Source: an uncultured Oscillospiraceae bacterium
GTDB lineage: Bacteria; Bacillota; Clostridia; Oscillospirales; Oscillospiraceae
NCBI GenBank assembly: GCA_904420435.1
Contig: CAJFVK010000009.1
Span: 1-36,320 of the forward strand
Reading direction: 5' to 3'
DNA length: 36,320 nucleotides
Below, piece after piece: positions 16,465 through 23,583 of the stretch (the first letter of the stretch is position 1; each line of letters begins with the position of its first letter). Position numbers and translations under genes: made by a program. The notes beneath the pieces were generated by a model. It did not search any database. It was not told where the DNA came from and was given only the letters and a program-made list of their open reading frames with translations.

Positions 16465-17346
16465 ATGGCGAAGCAATATACCAGAGAGGAAATGAAAGCC
16501 CGCATGCAGGCAACCCTGGACGCCGGCTCCCCCATCGTAATCACCGGCGCCGGAACCGGTATCTCCGCTAAGTTCGCGGAGCTGGGCGGTGCGGATATGA
16601 TCGGCATCTACAACTCCGGACTCTTCCGCATGGACGGCAAGGGCTCCACCGGCGGCCTGATGCCCTACGCCAACGGAAACGATCTGCTGCTGCAGCTGAC
16701 CCACCGGGTGTTCCCCATTGTCAAGGAGGTGCCCATGATCGCCGGCATCTGCGGCAGCGACCCCACCCGGGAGATGCGCCCCTTCCTGCAGGAGCTGAAA
16801 TTCTATGGCTTCTCCGCCGTCATGAACTATCCCACGGTCGGCGGCTGGCGGGGTAAGCTCCGGGCTGATATTGAGGCCTGCAACCTAGGCGTCCGGAAGG
16901 AAACGGAAACCCTGGTCCTTGCCAAGGAGCTGGGGTTCTACACCATTGCCTACGCCTACGACGAGGAGGCGGCCATTCTGGCGGCCCAGGCGGATATTGA
17001 CATCATCATCTGCCACCTGGGCATGACGGTGGGCGGCTCCACTGGATCCAACCTCAGCGGCGTCCAGGCCCTGGCGGACGCCAGCCAGACCGGCAAGAAG
17101 GCGCCGCTGGACGAGGCTGTGGATTTCGTCAACGCCCTGATCGGCAAGATCCGGGAGATCAACCAGGAAGCCCTCTGCTTTGCCCACGGCGGCCCCATTG
17201 CCACCCCGGAGGATGCCCAGTACATCTACGACCGCACCGACTCGGTCGGCTTCCTGGGCGCCTCCTCCGCTGAGCGTATTCCCATCGAGGGCCCGCTGAC
17301 GGAGGCGGTCCGCCAATTCAAGTCCGCCACCATCCGGCGGAGGTAG
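16465..17346 (+). CDS. TIM-barrel protein of the 'phosphoenolpyruvate hydrolase' family, copy B (canonical)
   Basis: 293 residues and the most family-typical of the three tandem copies. It keeps GTGISAKFAELGGADMIG, LMPYANGNDL, GSDPTREMRPFL, the loop ICHLGMTVGGSTGS near residue 175-190 and GASSAERIPIE near 265-275. These last two loops lie at barrel ends and are the likely ligand or phosphate contacts. It is 22 residues longer than copy A, mostly because of an insertion after GGSTGS that continues through ADASQTGKKAP. ATG 16465 follows the copy A stop by 14 bases with AAAGGAGCG as binding site. Close similarity of A and B at the N-terminus indicates tandem duplication. Confidence 0.9.
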   Translation: MAKQYTREEMKARMQATLDAGSPIVITGAGTGISAKFAELGGADMIGIYNSGLFRMDGKGSTGGLMPYANGNDLLLQLTHRVFPIVKEVPMIAGICGSDPTREMRPFLQELKFYGFSAVMNYPTVGGWRGKLRADIEACNLGVRKETETLVLAKELGFYTIAYAYDEEAAILAAQADIDIIICHLGMTVGGSTGSNLSGVQALADASQTGKKAPLDEAVDFVNALIGKIREINQEALCFAHGGPIATPEDAQYIYDRTDSVGFLGASSAERIPIEGPLTEAVRQFKSATIRRR

Positions 17347-17350
17347 GCCG

Positions 17351-18205
17351 ATGGCCGCGCCGCAATGGACCGCCGGCGAAATCCGCCGGCGGCTGGAGCT
17401 GCGGCTGGCGGAGGGACAGCCCATTGTGGGCTTCGGCGCCGGCTGCGGCATGTCCGCCTGCGCGGCGGAGGCCGCCGGGGTGGACTATATCAACATCTAT
17501 GCCACCGCCGTCTGCCGCATGAAGGGCCTCCCCTCCCTGCTCAGCTGGCTCCCCTATGGAGATGTCAACCAGATGACTTTGGAGGCGGGCCGGGAGATTC
17601 TCCCCCTGATCCGCCGCACGCCGGTGCTGGCCGGCATCGGCGCCCACGACCCGCGGCTGTGCTTTCCCCGCCTGATGGAGCAGCTGAAGGCGCTGGGTTT
17701 TTCCGGCGTCAGCAACGAGCCGTTTATCTGTCAGTACGGCTCCGATTTCGCCGAAAAAATGGAAGCTCTCGGCATGGGCTTCTCCCGGGAGGCCGCTTTG
17801 ATTGAAACGGCGCACCAGGCAGATCTGTTCGCCTTCGGCTGGGTCAGCACCCCGGCGGAGGCCGAGGCGATGGCTCGGGCCGGCGCGGACGCGCTGGGCG
17901 TTATGGCGCGCCTCTCCCCGGAGGAGCGCAGCTGTCCGGCGGAAGAGCGGCTGGAGTTCGCCTGCCGCCGGACGGAGGAGATGGTCCGCAGCGCTCAAGC
18001 GGTCAACCCGGCGCTTCTCTTCATCGCCCATGGGGACGCCCTGGAGAGCCGCGAGGCGATTGCCCGCGTTCTCAGCCGCACCGGCGCCCACGGCTATGCC
18101 ACCGGCTCCGACGGAGAGCGGCTCCCTGCCATATCCGCCATTCGAAGCACAGTGGAAGCCCTCCACGGGCTCTCCATTCACAAAGAAAGGATCGACCTGA
18201 CATGA
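17351..18205 (+). CDS. TIM-barrel protein of the 'phosphoenolpyruvate hydrolase' family, copy C (diverged)
   Basis: 284 residues, the most diverged of the three copies. The barrel order is preserved (GAGCGMSACAAEAAGVDYIN for the first loop, WLPYGDVNQ for the second), but GSDPTREM is replaced by GAHDPRLCF and the late motif reads TGSDGERLPAIS, which retains Glu-Arg. The HLGMTVGG loop is replaced by GVMARLSPEER. Such replacement of loop residues with an intact scaffold suggests a different substrate or a structural partner role. ATG 17351 is 4 bases after the copy B stop with GCGGAGG inside the end of copy B. It overlaps the EthD gene by ATGA. Confidence 0.85.
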   Translation: MAAPQWTAGEIRRRLELRLAEGQPIVGFGAGCGMSACAAEAAGVDYINIYATAVCRMKGLPSLLSWLPYGDVNQMTLEAGREILPLIRRTPVLAGIGAHDPRLCFPRLMEQLKALGFSGVSNEPFICQYGSDFAEKMEALGMGFSREAALIETAHQADLFAFGWVSTPAEAEAMARAGADALGVMARLSPEERSCPAEERLEFACRRTEEMVRSAQAVNPALLFIAHGDALESREAIARVLSRTGAHGYATGSDGERLPAISAIRSTVEALHGLSIHKERIDLT

Positions 18206-18522
18206 TTAAAATTACCATTGCCTATCCCAACGAAGCCGGGAAGGACTTTGACATGGACTACTACCTCCACCGGCACATCGCCAACTTCGACGGCGACCCC
18301 CTGGTAAAAGGGATCCTGGTGGAGGAGGGGAAGTGCGACCTGGGCGGCGGGGACAACGTCCCCTACCGCTGCCTGGCCCACATCTTCTATGACTCTATGG
18401 AGGACTTCCAGGCCAGCTTCTCAGCAATCCGCAGCAAGCTGATTGACGACATGAAAAACTTCACCACCATCCCCTCCACGGACCAGATCAGCCAGGTGGT
18501 CCTGGAGAAGTGGAATGGGTGA
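18202..18522 (+). CDS. EthD-like dimeric ferredoxin-fold protein
   Basis: 106 residues. MIKITIAYPNEAGKDFDMDYYLHRHIANF is the standard opening of EthD-domain proteins (a beta strand, then the D-x-x-Y-x-x-x-H helix). These small dimeric alpha+beta barrels include decarboxylases, isomerases and accessory proteins of aromatic or ether degradation. The C-terminal strand includes STDQISQVVLEKW. The start overlaps the stop of copy C as ATGA, and AAAGGA provides a binding site, so it is translationally coupled and the last gene of the 9889 operon. Its role in the pathway is inference by context. Confidence 0.82.
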   Translation: MIKITIAYPNEAGKDFDMDYYLHRHIANFDGDPLVKGILVEEGKCDLGGGDNVPYRCLAHIFYDSMEDFQASFSAIRSKLIDDMKNFTTIPSTDQISQVVLEKWNG

Positions 18523-18556
18523 AAAAATTCTTCCTGTATCGAAAGAACTTTCAATT

Positions 18557-18585
18557 TTTACAAGGGAATGCCCCCGTGCTACAAT
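18557..18585 (+). promoter_or_regulatory. promoter of the RuBisCO-like gene
   Basis: TTTACA (18557-18562), 17-base spacer, TACAAT (18580-18585). A GAAAG-AA-CTTTC inverted repeat (18541-18552) lies just upstream. This gives the RuBisCO-like gene its own start in addition to possible read-through from the operon before it. Confidence 0.75.
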
Positions 18586-18617
18586 GAAAGCACCACAAAA
18601 AAGGGAGGAAAAACCAT

Positions 18618-19934
18618 ATGTATATCGATCCCATCAGCGTTCAGTTCCCCGAAAATCTGGATCCGGAGCGCTTCATTATCGCCACCTACTACTGTGCCAC
18701 CAAACCATCCACCAACATGGTCAAGTTCGCCGCCGCCCTGGCCATTGAGCAGACCTGCGGCACCTGGCTGAAGGTCCCCGGCGAAACGCCGGAGGTCCGG
18801 GAGCGGGCCATCGGCCGGGTGGTAGGCGTATATGAAGCCCCCGCCTATCAGATCGGCATTCCCGCAGGCGTGGAGGAGCGGCATTTCATCGTGCGCATCG
18901 CCTATCCCTGGCAGAACTTCGGCCCTCAGCTGTCCATGATGCTCTCCACCGTCATCGGCAACATCTCCTCCTCCGGCAAGGTAAAGCTGGTGGATCTGGA
19001 ATTCCCCAAATCCTTCCTCTCCCACTTCCCCGGTCCCAAGTTCGGCGTGGAGGGCATCCGCAAGCTGCTGGGCGTCTATGACCGCCCCCTGCTGAACAAC
19101 ATGATCAAGCCCTGCATCGGCCTGACGCCGGAGAAGACCGCGGAGCTGGCCTACGAGGCCGCCGTGGGCGGCGTGGACGTCATCAAGGATGACGAACTGG
19201 TCTGCGATCCCCCCTTCTGCCGCCTGACCGACCGGGTCAAGGCCGTGATGGAGGCTATCCGCCGGGCGGATGACGTGAAGGGCGAAAAGACTCTCTACGC
19301 CTTCAACATCACCGCCCCCGCCATGCAGATGAAGGAGAATGCCTACCGCGCCATTGAGGCCGGCGCCAATGCCCTGATGATCAACTTTGCCGCCTGCGGC
19401 CTGGACACCACCCGCATGATCACCGAGGACCCCAACATCAATGTGCCGATTCTGGCACATTCCGACTACACCGGCGCCCAGTACGAATCCGAGTGGTCCG
19501 GCGTATCCGCCACCCTGATCGGCGCCAAGCTGCCCCGCCTGGCAGGCCTGGATATGATCATCGGTCTGACCCCCTATGGAAAATTTCCCATGATGATGGA
19601 CACCTTTATCAATATGGGGATCCAGATGCTCTCTCCTCTGCAGCACATCAAACCGGTATTCCCCATGCCCGGCGGCGGCACCACCCAGGGCCACATTGAG
19701 GACGTGGTCAAAAAGTTCGGCAAGGATGTTATGATCGCCGCCGGCGGCGCTATTCACGGCCATCCCATGGGGCCGGCTGCCGGCGCCCGTGCCTTCCGCC
19801 AGGGGATCGACGCCGTCATGGCGGGCGGCACGCTGAAGGAGGCAGCCCAGGAGCACGAAGAACTGCGGGCAGCCCTGGATGCCTGGGGCATCTATGAAGA
19901 GGCCAAGACCGGGATCTTTGACCTCAAGGGTTGA
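18618..19934 (+). CDS. RuBisCO-like protein (form IV large-subunit homologue)
   Basis: 438 residues with the N-terminal domain and the C-terminal barrel of RuBisCO large subunits. By eye alignment to the spinach enzyme, retained positions are Glu60 and Thr65 (AIEQTCGTW), Asn123 (VIGN), Lys175 (IKP, here K164), the metal-carbamate triad Lys201/Asp203/Glu204 (IKDDE, here K190/D192/E193), His294 (H281), loop-6 Lys334 (YGK, here K322) and the GG phosphate loop before GHP. Changed are Lys177 (Cys), Arg295 (Ser), His327 (Ile) and Ser379 (Gly), which excludes normal carbon fixation. Family relatives act as enolases, isomerases or decarboxylases in methionine salvage and apionate breakdown. No methionine-salvage genes are nearby. 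AGGGAGG precedes ATG 18618. Confidence 0.92.
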   Translation: MYIDPISVQFPENLDPERFIIATYYCATKPSTNMVKFAAALAIEQTCGTWLKVPGETPEVRERAIGRVVGVYEAPAYQIGIPAGVEERHFIVRIAYPWQNFGPQLSMMLSTVIGNISSSGKVKLVDLEFPKSFLSHFPGPKFGVEGIRKLLGVYDRPLLNNMIKPCIGLTPEKTAELAYEAAVGGVDVIKDDELVCDPPFCRLTDRVKAVMEAIRRADDVKGEKTLYAFNITAPAMQMKENAYRAIEAGANALMINFAACGLDTTRMITEDPNINVPILAHSDYTGAQYESEWSGVSATLIGAKLPRLAGLDMIIGLTPYGKFPMMMDTFINMGIQMLSPLQHIKPVFPMPGGGTTQGHIEDVVKKFGKDVMIAAGGAIHGHPMGPAAGARAFRQGIDAVMAGGTLKEAAQEHEELRAALDAWGIYEEAKTGIFDLKG

Positions 19935-19970
19935 GTTTTCTTGACTTTTCCATTGATCTCCTCATCAGTT

Positions 19971-20010
19971 GCACCGGGGAGGGCGCGCAGCTGCGCGCCC
20001 TCCCCGGTGC
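19971..20010. repeat. 40-base perfect palindrome after the RuBisCO-like gene
   Basis: GCACCGGGGAGGGCGCGCAG at 19971-19990 is followed without spacer by its exact reverse complement to 20010. It lies between the convergent RuBisCO-like and LysR genes. There is no T tract on either side, so it is not a classic terminator. The rest of 19935-20281 contains no convincing gene. Confidence 0.85.
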
Positions 20011-20281
20011 GCTATCCATGCGGCTGCATTCTCTGCTTTCAGGTCACCCGCAGATCTCCGAAAGATTTTTATCAATGCAGGGAAATGTTTCGACATTTCA
20101 AGAGGGGAAACCGCCACAGCCGCTTCCCCCCCTGCCCGCGGCCGCCTTCTCAATCCTCCCATCGGAAATCTGCAGCAAGTTGGGACAGGCTTTTGCGAAG
20201 CCGTCGGGCACTCTCCCCAAAAAAGATGCCCCGATCGCGGCGCAACAAGGATTTTATTGTCTGCCATCGCATTTTAGTTGT

Positions 20282-20310
20282 TTGACATTTCCCGTGAACT
20301 TCTCTAAAAT
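20282..20310 (+). promoter_or_regulatory. near-consensus plus-strand promoter reading antisense into the LysR gene
   Basis: TTGACA (20282-20287), 17-base spacer, TAAAAT (20305-20310). No sense gene follows on the plus strand; transcription would run through the whole LysR gene in antisense and could stop at the terminator at 21449-21485. Confidence 0.55.
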
Positions 20311-20346
20311 ATGATACGAAAAGTCCCCCCCTTTTTGTGGCTTCTT

Positions 20347-21291
20347 TTATGAAAGATGATACCTGGAGTAGGTTTCCTGGATCATCTGGATCAGCCGCTT
20401 CTCCGGAACGGACTGCTGTTTGTTCTTAAACCAGGTCAGCGCGATCCACGCGCTGCCATAGTCCGAACGCAGGGGGAACGCAGTGATGTTTTTTACCAGA
20501 TCCGCGCTGATCAGCGAGTCCATGGCCACCAGGAAGATGTTGGGGCAGATGCCCACGCCGATGCCCGCACAGCACAGGGACAGCATGGTCAGCAGGTTCT
20601 TGGTATCCATAATGACATTGGGCTGGAAATTCTCCATCTGGGCGATGCTGTGCAGCACGCTGCCGGTCAGGGTGCTCTCGTGGAGGGCCACGAAGGGGCA
20701 GTCCGCAAAGGTCCTGAGCAGCTGGGGCTGTCCGGCGCCGGCCAGGAGCTCCTCCCGATTGGGCATCCGGTCCAGGATGGCGTTGGGGACGATAATCTTC
20801 GTCGTTTCCAGGTAGATCCGGTGGGACTCCAGCCGATCGGACTTCTCCGGCTGGAACCCCAGGATCAGGTCGGCCGTCCCCCGCAAGAGCTCCTTGAGGA
20901 TATCGTTGCTGTTGCCCTCGATCAGGTGCACCGTCACCTCCGGGTACTCCTTGTGGAACTGGGCCAGGATCTCCGGCAGCAGAATGGCGCTGCGGGAGGT
21001 GGGCACCCCGATGGTGATGCTGCTGTGCTGGAAGCGGAGCATCTCCTCCAGCCGCCTCTCCATATTGTCCTTCTCCTGGAGGATCCGGGAGGCGCCTCTG
21101 GCGAACTCCTCCCCCGCCTCCGTCAGGCGCAGGGGGGGCTCCCGGTTGAACAGCTGCACGCCGTACTGCTTTTCCAGGCGGATGATGTGGGCGCTCAGGG
21201 ACTGCTGGGAGATATGGAGCCGCTCGGCTGCCTGGGTATAGCTGAGCTCCTCCGCCAGCACCAGAAAGTATTTCAGATTCAGAAAATTCAT
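20347..21291 (-). CDS. LysR-family transcriptional regulator
   Basis: 314 residues, a normal LysR length. The N-terminus MNFLNLKYFLVLAEELSYTQAAERLHISQQSLSAHI is the winged HTH (residues 1-60). The effector domain follows from about 90 (ITIGVPTSRSAILLPEILAQF) to the end. ATG 21291 is chosen over upstream in-frame codons because it fits the LysR N-terminus and has GAGGT 5-6 bases away. Divergent from the S9 peptidase gene at 21589, which is the usual arrangement for a LysR protein and its target; it might equally control the RuBisCO-like gene it converges with. A 40-base palindrome lies beyond its 3' end. Inducer unknown. Confidence 0.92.
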   Translation of the reverse strand: MNFLNLKYFLVLAEELSYTQAAERLHISQQSLSAHIIRLEKQYGVQLFNREPPLRLTEAGEEFARGASRILQEKDNMERRLEEMLRFQHSSITIGVPTSRSAILLPEILAQFHKEYPEVTVHLIEGNSNDILKELLRGTADLILGFQPEKSDRLESHRIYLETTKIIVPNAILDRMPNREELLAGAGQPQLLRTFADCPFVALHESTLTGSVLHSIAQMENFQPNVIMDTKNLLTMLSLCCAGIGVGICPNIFLVAMDSLISADLVKNITAFPLRSDYGSAWIALTWFKNKQQSVPEKRLIQMIQETYSRYHLS

Positions 21292-21412
21292 GCTTACCTC
21301 ATTTCTCCACCCCCCAGAGCGGGGCGCGGCGGATTTCCGCGGCATCCTCGTCTGACGGCAGTACCGGCGGGAAGGGCATGGAAGTCCATGTTTTTTCATT
21401 GATTTTACCCAG

Positions 21413-21441
21413 ATCTTACCATTTTCCCGAAAAAAATTCAA
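21413..21441 (-). promoter_or_regulatory. promoter of the LysR gene
   Basis: On the minus strand TTGAAT (21436-21441), 17-base spacer, TAAGAT (21413-21418), giving a leader of about 115 bases. Confidence 0.6.
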
Positions 21442-21448
21442 GAGTAAC

Positions 21449-21485
21449 CCGGCTCCTCCGCAGGGAAACCGCGGGGCCGGTTTTT
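21449..21485 (+). terminator. plus-strand terminator in the LysR/peptidase intergenic region
   Basis: CCGGCTCC (21449-21456) pairs with GGGGCCGG (21473-21480), one G-U pair, followed by TTTTT (21481-21485). It lies upstream of the peptidase gene and beyond the LysR promoter, so it would stop plus-strand antisense transcription of the LysR gene. No clear promoter for the peptidase was found between here and 21589. Confidence 0.6.
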
Positions 21486-21588
21486 CGCCGCCCGGCGCTT
21501 GGGGGATTGTTCTGACGCAGGCCGTCTGGCAGCCGGATCATCCGTCCATGATTTTTGCAAAACCGAAACTGAAGGAGAGAGGTTTCTT

Positions 21589-23529
21589 ATGGAAAAAGTC
21601 ACTTCCAAAACATTCTACAACTTCCGCTACGTCAGCGACCCCCATCTGTCGCCGGACGGCAGCCGGGTGGCCTTTATGGTCAAGCGGGTCAACCCGTCCA
21701 AGAACGGCTATGACAGCGACCTGTACGTCTACGAGAACGGCGAGAGCCGCCGGGTCACCCAGTGGGGGATTGCCGGCAACTTCCTGTGGCTGGACAACGA
21801 CACTCTTCTGTTCGCCGGCGCCCGGGATCCCCGGGACGCAAAGCGCATCAGCGACGGGGAGCCTCTGACGGTGTTCAACAGCGTGTGCCTCACCACCGGC
21901 GAGGTGGGCAAGGCCTTTGAGGTGCCCGTCCGCTCCGCCCAGTTGACGCACCTGGGCGACAACCGGTTCATCGTCCTGGGCAAGCACGACAACAACGTGC
22001 TCCAGCCCGGCGAGGAGAAGGGCGCCGTCACCACTCTGACTGAGATCCCCTACTGGGGTGAGTTCGGCCTGGGCTACACCAGCAAGATGCGCAACCGGCT
22101 CTATCTGTTCAGCAGCGCCACCGGGGAACTCAAGCCCATCACCGCCCCCTATTTTGAGGTGGTCAAGCACCTCTACGCCGACGGGAAGATCGCCATCATC
22201 GGCATGGAGTACGATTCCAAGGCCACCCGGCTCTACTCCCTCTCCTGCTACGACATCGCCGCCGACAAGCTGACGGAGCTCATCCCCCAGAACACCATGC
22301 ACATCTTCGCCTGCGCCCCCTTCGGCGACGAGGTGATGTTCATGGGCAACACCAGCACCCCCTACGAGCACGACCGGGAGCACAACAACTTCTACCGGAT
22401 CCCCGCCGCCGGCGGTCCGTTCACCATGGTGATGGACTACGACCACAACGTGGGCGGCGGCAACGGCACCACCGACGCCAAGCTGGGCGGCGGCCGGACC
22501 TTCAAGCGGGTGGGCGATCGGCTGTATCTCCTGTCCACCCGGGTGGACAGCATCGGCCTGTACTCCATCGACCTGAACGGCGACTGGCGGGAGGAGGACT
22601 ACAAGCAGGGCCTGATCCTCTCCTTCGACCGGCAGGGCGAGCGCACCGTCACCTGCGCCATGTACGGCGAGCGGCTGCCGGAGCTCTATGAGAACGGCCG
22701 GCAGATCACCCACTTCAACGACGAGCTGCTCTCCAACCTGAGCCTCTCCAAGCCCGTCTACGAGGAGGTCCAGACCAGCGACGGCTACGTAATCCACGGC
22801 TGGGTCATGAAGCCCGTTGGCTACGAGGAGGGCAAGACCTATCCCGCCATCCTCCACATCCACGGCGGCCCCCCCACCATCTTCTCCGACGTGTTCCACT
22901 GCGAGCACCAGCTCTGGGCCAACAACGGCTACTTCGTCATCTTCTGCAACCCCCGGGGCAGCGACGGCCGGGGCTTCGACTTCCGCAACCTGACCGGCAA
23001 GTACGGCGACTGGGACTATGTGAGCCTGATGGACTATCTGGACGGGATCCTGGACCGCTATCCGGAGATCGACCGCAAGCGCCTGGGCGTCACCGGCGGC
23101 AGCTACGGCGGCTACATGACCAACTGGATCATCGGCCACACCAACCGCTTCGCCGCCGCGGTGAGCCAGCGCTCCATCTCCGACTGGGTCACCTTTGAGT
23201 ACACCGCCATCCGGGGCTGGTACCACAGCGTCTACAAGCACGGCACCCGGGCCGGCGAGCACCCGGAGGTCCTCTGGGACTGCTCCCCCCTGAAGTACGC
23301 CGAGCGCTCCACCACTCCCACCCTGTTCATCCACTCCGACAACGACCACGTGTGCTGGCTCAGCGAGGGCCTGACCATGTTCGCGGCGCTGAAGACCGCC
23401 GGCTGCCCCTCCAAGATCTGCATCTTCCACGGGGAGAACCATGAGCTGTCCCGCTCCGGCAAGCCCACCAACCGGATCCGCCGGATGAACGAGATCCTGG
23501 GCTGGTTCGATTCCTACCTGAAGAAGTAA
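21589..23529 (+). CDS. S9-family serine peptidase (acylaminoacyl/dipeptidyl peptidase type)
   Basis: 646 residues. An N-terminal beta-propeller (about residues 10-380, with the repeat-like ISPDGSRVAF-type opening DPHLSPDGSRVAF) is followed by an alpha/beta-hydrolase domain. The catalytic serine is S505 in GGSYGGYM, the aspartate is probably D586 in HSDNDHV, and the histidine is H618 in GENHELSR, so the triad is complete. No signal peptide is seen, so it should act on peptides in the cytoplasm. ATG 21589 has AAGGAG about 11 bases upstream. It precedes a DMT transporter and, after a promoter, a dipeptide ABC importer, which fits peptide or amino-acid-derivative use. It may be the target of the divergent LysR protein. 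Confidence 0.93.
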   Translation: MEKVTSKTFYNFRYVSDPHLSPDGSRVAFMVKRVNPSKNGYDSDLYVYENGESRRVTQWGIAGNFLWLDNDTLLFAGARDPRDAKRISDGEPLTVFNSVCLTTGEVGKAFEVPVRSAQLTHLGDNRFIVLGKHDNNVLQPGEEKGAVTTLTEIPYWGEFGLGYTSKMRNRLYLFSSATGELKPITAPYFEVVKHLYADGKIAIIGMEYDSKATRLYSLSCYDIAADKLTELIPQNTMHIFACAPFGDEVMFMGNTSTPYEHDREHNNFYRIPAAGGPFTMVMDYDHNVGGGNGTTDAKLGGGRTFKRVGDRLYLLSTRVDSIGLYSIDLNGDWREEDYKQGLILSFDRQGERTVTCAMYGERLPELYENGRQITHFNDELLSNLSLSKPVYEEVQTSDGYVIHGWVMKPVGYEEGKTYPAILHIHGGPPTIFSDVFHCEHQLWANNGYFVIFCNPRGSDGRGFDFRNLTGKYGDWDYVSLMDYLDGILDRYPEIDRKRLGVTGGSYGGYMTNWIIGHTNRFAAAVSQRSISDWVTFEYTAIRGWYHSVYKHGTRAGEHPEVLWDCSPLKYAERSTTPTLFIHSDNDHVCWLSEGLTMFAALKTAGCPSKICIFHGENHELSRSGKPTNRIRRMNEILGWFDSYLKK

Positions 23530-23544
23530 ATCCCGCTTCCCTGT

Positions 23545-23568
23545 CCCCGGGGCCTGCCGGCCCCGGGG
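23545..23568 (+). other. intercistronic GC hairpin
   Basis: CCCCGGGGCC / GGCCCCGGGG with TGCC loop (10-bp stem) between the peptidase stop and the DMT start. No T tract; likely affects message stability. Confidence 0.55.
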
Positions 23569-23583
23569 GCGGGAGCAAAGAAA

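Noticed and set aside
18618-19934. True RuBisCO for carbon fixation
   Set aside because: Arg295, His327 and Ser379 equivalents are changed and there is no phosphoribulokinase or small subunit nearby.
18618-19934. MtnW of methionine salvage
   Set aside because: No mtnA, mtnB, mtnK, mtnX or mtnD homologue in the neighbourhood.
21538-23442. Long minus-strand frame opposite the S9 peptidase
   Set aside because: The peptidase has a complete triad on the plus strand; the opposite frame is compositional.
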